64,000 nucleotides of DNA from Misgurnus anguillicaudatus (taxonomy: Eukaryota; Chordata; Actinopteri; Cypriniformes; Cobitidae): positions 8,148,001 through 8,212,000 of the forward strand of contig NC_073346.2 of NCBI RefSeq assembly GCF_027580225.2, in the 5' to 3' direction. The stretch's first letter is position 1; every line of letters begins with the position of its first letter. This document shows, one piece after another, positions 53,101-59,224 of this stretch. The notes below the pieces were generated by a model. It saw only the letters and a program-made list of their open reading frames with translations, made no database searches and had not been told where the DNA came from. Both the position numbers and the translations under genes were made by a program.

Positions 53101-56100
53101 CTTTAAATAACAACTATCGTGATTTACTAAAGATGTGCAGGATAATTCGCGCTGAAAAGGTGTGGTCTAGTTATTTTTGCGACTGACCTAGGAGTTTCCC
53201 TTTCAGACGCAACATTTATGGTAGGAGATTATTTAAATGATTCATGCAACACGATTTATTAATGTCTGCGTGTGTGATATTACTGGTTTTTGCGTCATTA
53301 TTTAACGTTGAAAAAAAACATGTCTTAAATGATTTTGCGCTTGAAATTGCTGAAATTGTAGAAGAGACATCAGAGAGCACATGGTACAAGGCAGATGATT
53401 TTTTAAACATGTATCAGTTTATTTGGAGTGGGCGGCAGAGGAACATATTATTCAAAAATATTGTTTGCCAAGCTATTTTTGATTTGCTGTAAGAAATAAA
53501 AGAAGATTCACTAGGATAAGTTAGACAATACAAGGTGATTCAAAACTTATTGTAAATCTTCACTTTTCAGTGTCTTATGGCTTCGTTAGCTGGGACGTCC
53601 ATGGTGCTGAACTCAAGCGCATCAGGCGTTAGTACAGAAGATCACCCGCACATCAACAGCTCTCCTTATTTGCGACCCTGAACTAATTTGCGCTGCTCTT
53701 AGTAGATTATGTTGGTCATTATGGAAATCAGCTGTTGCGCCTGTGATATTTATTTAGCACCATTTCTAGTAAATAGCACGCAGATATTACCACTCCCATC
53801 TGCGCTTTTTTGGAATTGCCAACGCTATCTCACGAGAATTCGTACATATTTTACGAGTTGGCTAATTCATATTATTTCATACGACCACATTCATACGTTT
53901 TTGTACGATTTGCCTTGATCCCTGTGATGTTTGGGTGAGAGTTTAGGGGGTTCTGTTTTGTTGTTGTTTTTTCATGAGAATTGTACGGTTTTGCATGATT
54001 AACTTTGTATGAATTAATACGAATTATCCAACTCGTAAAATATGTACGAGTTCTCGTGAGATCAGGCTGGAATTACGCTCTCGTGCTAATTTGCCCTGTT
54101 TAGTAAATCTGGCTCTTGGAATACTGCACACAAGTCACATGTACTTTTTATGCTATATTCAGGCTTAACAGGTGGTCACTGTGAATTTTCATTGTATGGA
54201 GTTTCCTCAAAAAAATTACAAAGGACAAATCAGCTGGAACACCACAGAAACAGTTTCTCCAGAAGGACCACATTTATTCCTGTGGATTGACAATAACCTC
54301 CTGCCAACAATAAGTCATCCATTGGCGCCTCTTTGCGCTTTGTTTTTACAGGTCAATCACGCCACGGTCTATTTCTGTTCTTCATAAATAAATATGTTAC
54401 TTTAAAATTCTGTCAATCTATCAAGGCTAAACACACAGCCTGTAGAGTGAAACACAAAATAAATAATTGTGAAAAAATAATGTATGTATTTTGGACAAGA
54501 CTGAGGAGCTGCTGGGGGCAATGTGGCTTTGTATTCAAGGTGCACATGATAAATGCTAAACCATAAGGGTTATGGGAAATTCCATGGAAGAGGAACCTAT
54601 GTGCTAAACTGACCTTAACAATAGTCTTAATGCAGGCAACTGTATCCTAACTTCTCCATGAAAATTCCGGTTCACGTTAGTGCAACATATGTTATGCATG
54701 TTGGGAATCAGAATTGTATATCTTTGGGTATTTCCTCTCTTAACCCTTTTGAAAACATGAAACAGTATTCAAATCCTGTACTAAGTTTTTCCAAGTGAAA
54801 CAGGATGAGAAAAAAAGTAGGTGAAATTTTATCAATCAAGACTTCATTTCAGCTTTTGATAATTGGAAAACCACAACAAAATATTTTAGACATTATTGGG
54901 CTTAACAAACAATTTAAGATTGACATAATGTACAATTAGCCGGTTATTGTGGATTGGTGATACATCAAAAAAGACTTTCACAGTTTGAGCTTCCACAGAA
55001 TGGCAGCTGTTCACCTGTGTCTGGCATATCCAGTAACCCTCTTAATTGACATCCCATGTGCCACCGCTAAAGTCAACCACTGTACTTTGTAATGTTACAC
55101 AGAAATCGTCTGTCGCCACCACAAACTCTCTTTTGTATGAGTGCTTCAGATTGAAATCATTGAGGCTTGTGAACTGTGAATTTGATCGCTCGATCCTTGC
55201 GCTTGTGAACTTATATTTGGGAACAATGATCATCATCAAAGTCCTGCCCTGCCAACCTCCAATGGTGGTCTGCCAAACCAGTCCCGCCATTCAAAGTGCT
55301 TTAATACAAAGTCTTTACTGGACACGCATTTGGCCGTGGAAGAGTCACACTAATGACTAATGACTCTTAACTGTGGTGGACTGTTAATCACATCCAGCTT
55401 GGGATGCTGTGATAGTCTATAGTATTACACGATAACAGTGCCAAGACGGTTTCCAACCAGTTATAGATCCAGTACATTTACAATGAAAGGAAAGTTTGAT
55501 TTGCTTCTTTTTAAAGGCTGGTGAGGTTAAACGGGTGTCATTTGGAAATAAATTGCCACAGGATTACGTCAAGTGCATACTTTATATGGATTCAGTACAA
55601 AACAACTTGTATGTCTTTCAGTGTTCATAAAACCTCCAAAACCTCTCAATATTACACCAAAGAGCCACAAAATTACGTACATTCAAAGAAATACCCATGA
55701 TGGTTATGTAAAAGAATTACAGAATCTACAGTAATAGATATAGTAATAGAGGTCTTGCCAAACAAACTATTAACATGCAAAACATCTTCCTACATTAATG
55801 AGTTTGTGAATTTGATATGTCCTTGTATCCACTCAAGACATATTTCAAGATCCCCCAACTGTCTATTGACTAATAAAAAGAGGCTCTGTTCTTTAGCAAA
55901 GACTCCCAGACCCAAATTTACGTGGGTTATAGAGTCACTGGTTTAAGGGGATTTGAATGGCGTTCTTTTAGATGGGCTCTATTGATGGGACAGGGCACAT
56001 TATGTCAGACCAGTCAGAGGAAAGTCATGAGAACTGCGGCACAGCCACTTTGCTCCTCCGGCGACTACTGGGAGCCGACCGCGAGCCAAAATAACAAAAG

Positions 56101-59100
56101 CACTCTGGGGGCCTGAGGTTTCTTTCTTTCCACAGCGAACATTAATTCATGTATAAAACAAATAGACGGAACGATGAGTAGAGTAGATTGATGTTTAGAT
56201 AGAACCAGTTTGAATGTCAAAGGCCCACATGAGTGATTCAATGCAGCGTTGATGACACGCTTGTTCTGCTACAGTGCATTCCACAAATGTTTAGGGGGCG
56301 TGGCTTATATTCTCTCTAAGGACATTAAGTCTGTTTTTATTAGCATGCCAACTTTTTTAACTACAAAACACAAACACATCTTCCTTTGATATTTAGAATA
56401 TTCACAATATTCCACATTATGAGAACACTGGAGGCATAAAACAGCTTTTAAGCAACAACAAAGCCTAAAAAAGCCTCTTTGCAGCTCTTGGCCCTCTCTA
56501 AGAAATAAATATCTACACTGTATAAAAATATTTGTTGATTTAACTTAAAGCTCACATAACACATGCTGTTTCTGCATTTCTGATGCTAACCTGGATACCT
56601 ACCCAGATAGCAAAAAATATCCGCATGGCTTCTTTATGCCGCCAGCCCCAAGCTGTCGGCTATAGGTGCGTCCCGCTGGCGGGGATGAAACTTTTGCCGC
56701 CGAATACGTCACTCTCATTTGTTGCGAGATGCCGCCAGCATGCAGCCGGTGGACCGACTGCTTAATTTATGCAAAAGCGGCTGCCGCGGCGGTCCGCCGT
56801 CAGACCTGTTTGCGATTACGCCCTTATAACGCTTACTGCCGCCAGAGCACCGCCGGTGGTCCGCCGACTCATTGCTATTTTTTGCTATCTGGGCTATAGA
56901 GTAGTATTACATCCTTTATATCTCTGAAGAGCCTTTAGTTTAATCAGATTTATAAAAGAAAGATTAGCTTTACCAAATCTTTCTGATAACGTACGAAAAA
57001 ATGAAGAAGGAGGAGTTACTACGACGGGAGGAGCGAGTACGAGTCATGCAACACTATACAACACTGTTTAACTTATGATTCACTACATGATTGTGTCATT
57101 TATATTATTTACACGCGGCTATTTCCAACATAAGACAGAAGTCTTACCGCATGAGCCGGTTGGGATTTTTGCAATGAAATCCAGCGCATCAAACAAACAC
57201 GCAAAACTCCGCTGCTACCCCGGATAATAAACTCTATCCATTGTTTCCATAAGGCTGGCTTTCTTCTCTTTACATCCAAAAACACACTTCTTCTTTCGTG
57301 CCATTGTTGAGTTTTGAAATTAAACAAAACTGTGTCGCGTGATGTGATGTTTGTAAGTTCTAGTGTCTCCCGTTAATTGACGGGTGGGCGGGGTTTTCCG
57401 GGGGAAGTGCCCATAAAAAGAAGTGATACGAATAGAAACCCCTTAAAAGTCAGCTGGACCTGTAATCGAAAAAAACTTTCCAAAACTTGTACGAACCCTG
57501 GCGAAGTGCATTCGGCACAGAAATACTCTGTAACAAATCCAACTGCTTTTTTGACACTTTGCCTACGTTTAGCATGAGGAAACAACTCTATCTGTGTTAA
57601 TAAGTCAGAATGCATGAAATACCATTGAACCACCCCTTTAAAGGGGACATATCATGAAAATCTGACATTTTCCATGTTTAAGTTCTATAATTGGGTCCCC
57701 AGTACTTCTATCAACCTAGAAAATGTGAAAAATATCAACCCAGTAACTTAGTTTTGGTAAACCATTCTCTGCAAGCGTGTGAAAAAATAGATAACGGAAA
57801 TTTGGCTCCTCTTGTGATGTCAGAAGGGGAAAAATCCGCCTCTTAATCTGCACTATCCAACCAGAGCACTGCCATTGAATGCAGAGATCAGCTCATTTGC
57901 ATTTTAAAGGACACACCCAAAACGGCACATTTTTGCTCACACCTACAAAGTGGTAATTTTAACATGCTATAATAAATTATCTATATTATATTTTGAGCTA
58001 GAACTACAAATACGTAGTCTGGACACCAAAGTTGTATTTGACATCTTTAAAAAGTCTTATGAAATGTCCCCTTTAAAAAGATAAGTTACATGGTTGCCTT
58101 AAAATGTTAATTCAACTTAAAAATATTAGTTACCTCGAAATTGTTGTGTCAACTAATTTGTCATTTTTTTGACAACCAGGTAACTTCCTTTTTTTACTGC
58201 ATGCAACTATCAATCAGCAGCTCTCAACACACCGAAACCAAATAACCCATCAGTCTACTCACCATCCCCGCACATGTCGACAGGGCCACGGATGAGTTGA
58301 CCTTTGATCTTAACACCCCATGGTAGAAGCAGAGGTCATCTGTAGGAAAAGGCCGCAGGCTCTTGGTGCCTCTTCTGCCCATGGTCTGTACAGTAAAGCT
58401 GGGTGCCATCAGGTCACCCGACGGCTCCAGTTCCAGGTGAAAGTCTTGGCCTAAGCCGTGAAGCCTGAAGTGAACGGTGCCATCCACTGAGCGTTTCCTG
58501 CGGTGGTGGTGAGCCACAGCATGCGAGATGTAACGTCCATCATGATCCACCTCATACGGGGACACGATCTCATATTCTACACAGCGGAGGAAGTAAGATC
58601 AGCATTATTTCTCCTCGGCTATCATGATGTGAATTTCTGCGATATGGGAATCTTATTTCCCCTCAACATGTCTGCACTATTTGATTCTTAAATTTGCAGA
58701 CGTTAATATGAGTTTCGAACGCTGTTTCATGCAGACTGAGTCAATAAATGTCTGTTTCTTCATCTCCATTTCTGGCGGGGATTTCTATTGCCTATTAAGT
58801 ACAGCTATTAAAGGAGGTGGGTTGAGAACATTTGAATGGATCATTTATCTTTTAAAGATTCACATTGGGGGGGGGGGCAATGGCATGTCTTGCAAACACG
58901 CTATTGTATGGAATAATTGATGACATACATACAAAAGCAAGCTGATGTGATTTATAAGAAGGACGCGTCAGCATGCTGCTCACGAGGCACCGGCTGAAGG
59001 TCAGAAGAGGTGTTGCGTGAGTTTGACCTCGAAATACACTCGCTATCCTCTCATCCTCGTGGTGGTCTAATGGCTGAGGTTATAAATGCTTTTACAGACA

Positions 59101-59192
59101 TGACCAGACAGATTTATGATCTCTGACCGTGGGGTGAGATACTCCTGAGACACACACACTCTTAACACTCTGCTGTGACATGGAAGCAAATA

Positions 59193-59224
<32 letters not shown>

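Noticed and set aside
53244..53492. 82-codon plus-strand frame inside the possible Harbinger element
   Set aside because: No motif of Harbinger transposase or its Myb-like partner; length is within chance expectation.
55042..55290. 83-codon minus-strand frame starting MAGLVWQTT
   Set aside because: No recognisable family, no splice context fitting adamts16, and it lies in the middle of intron 2; a chance frame cannot be excluded.
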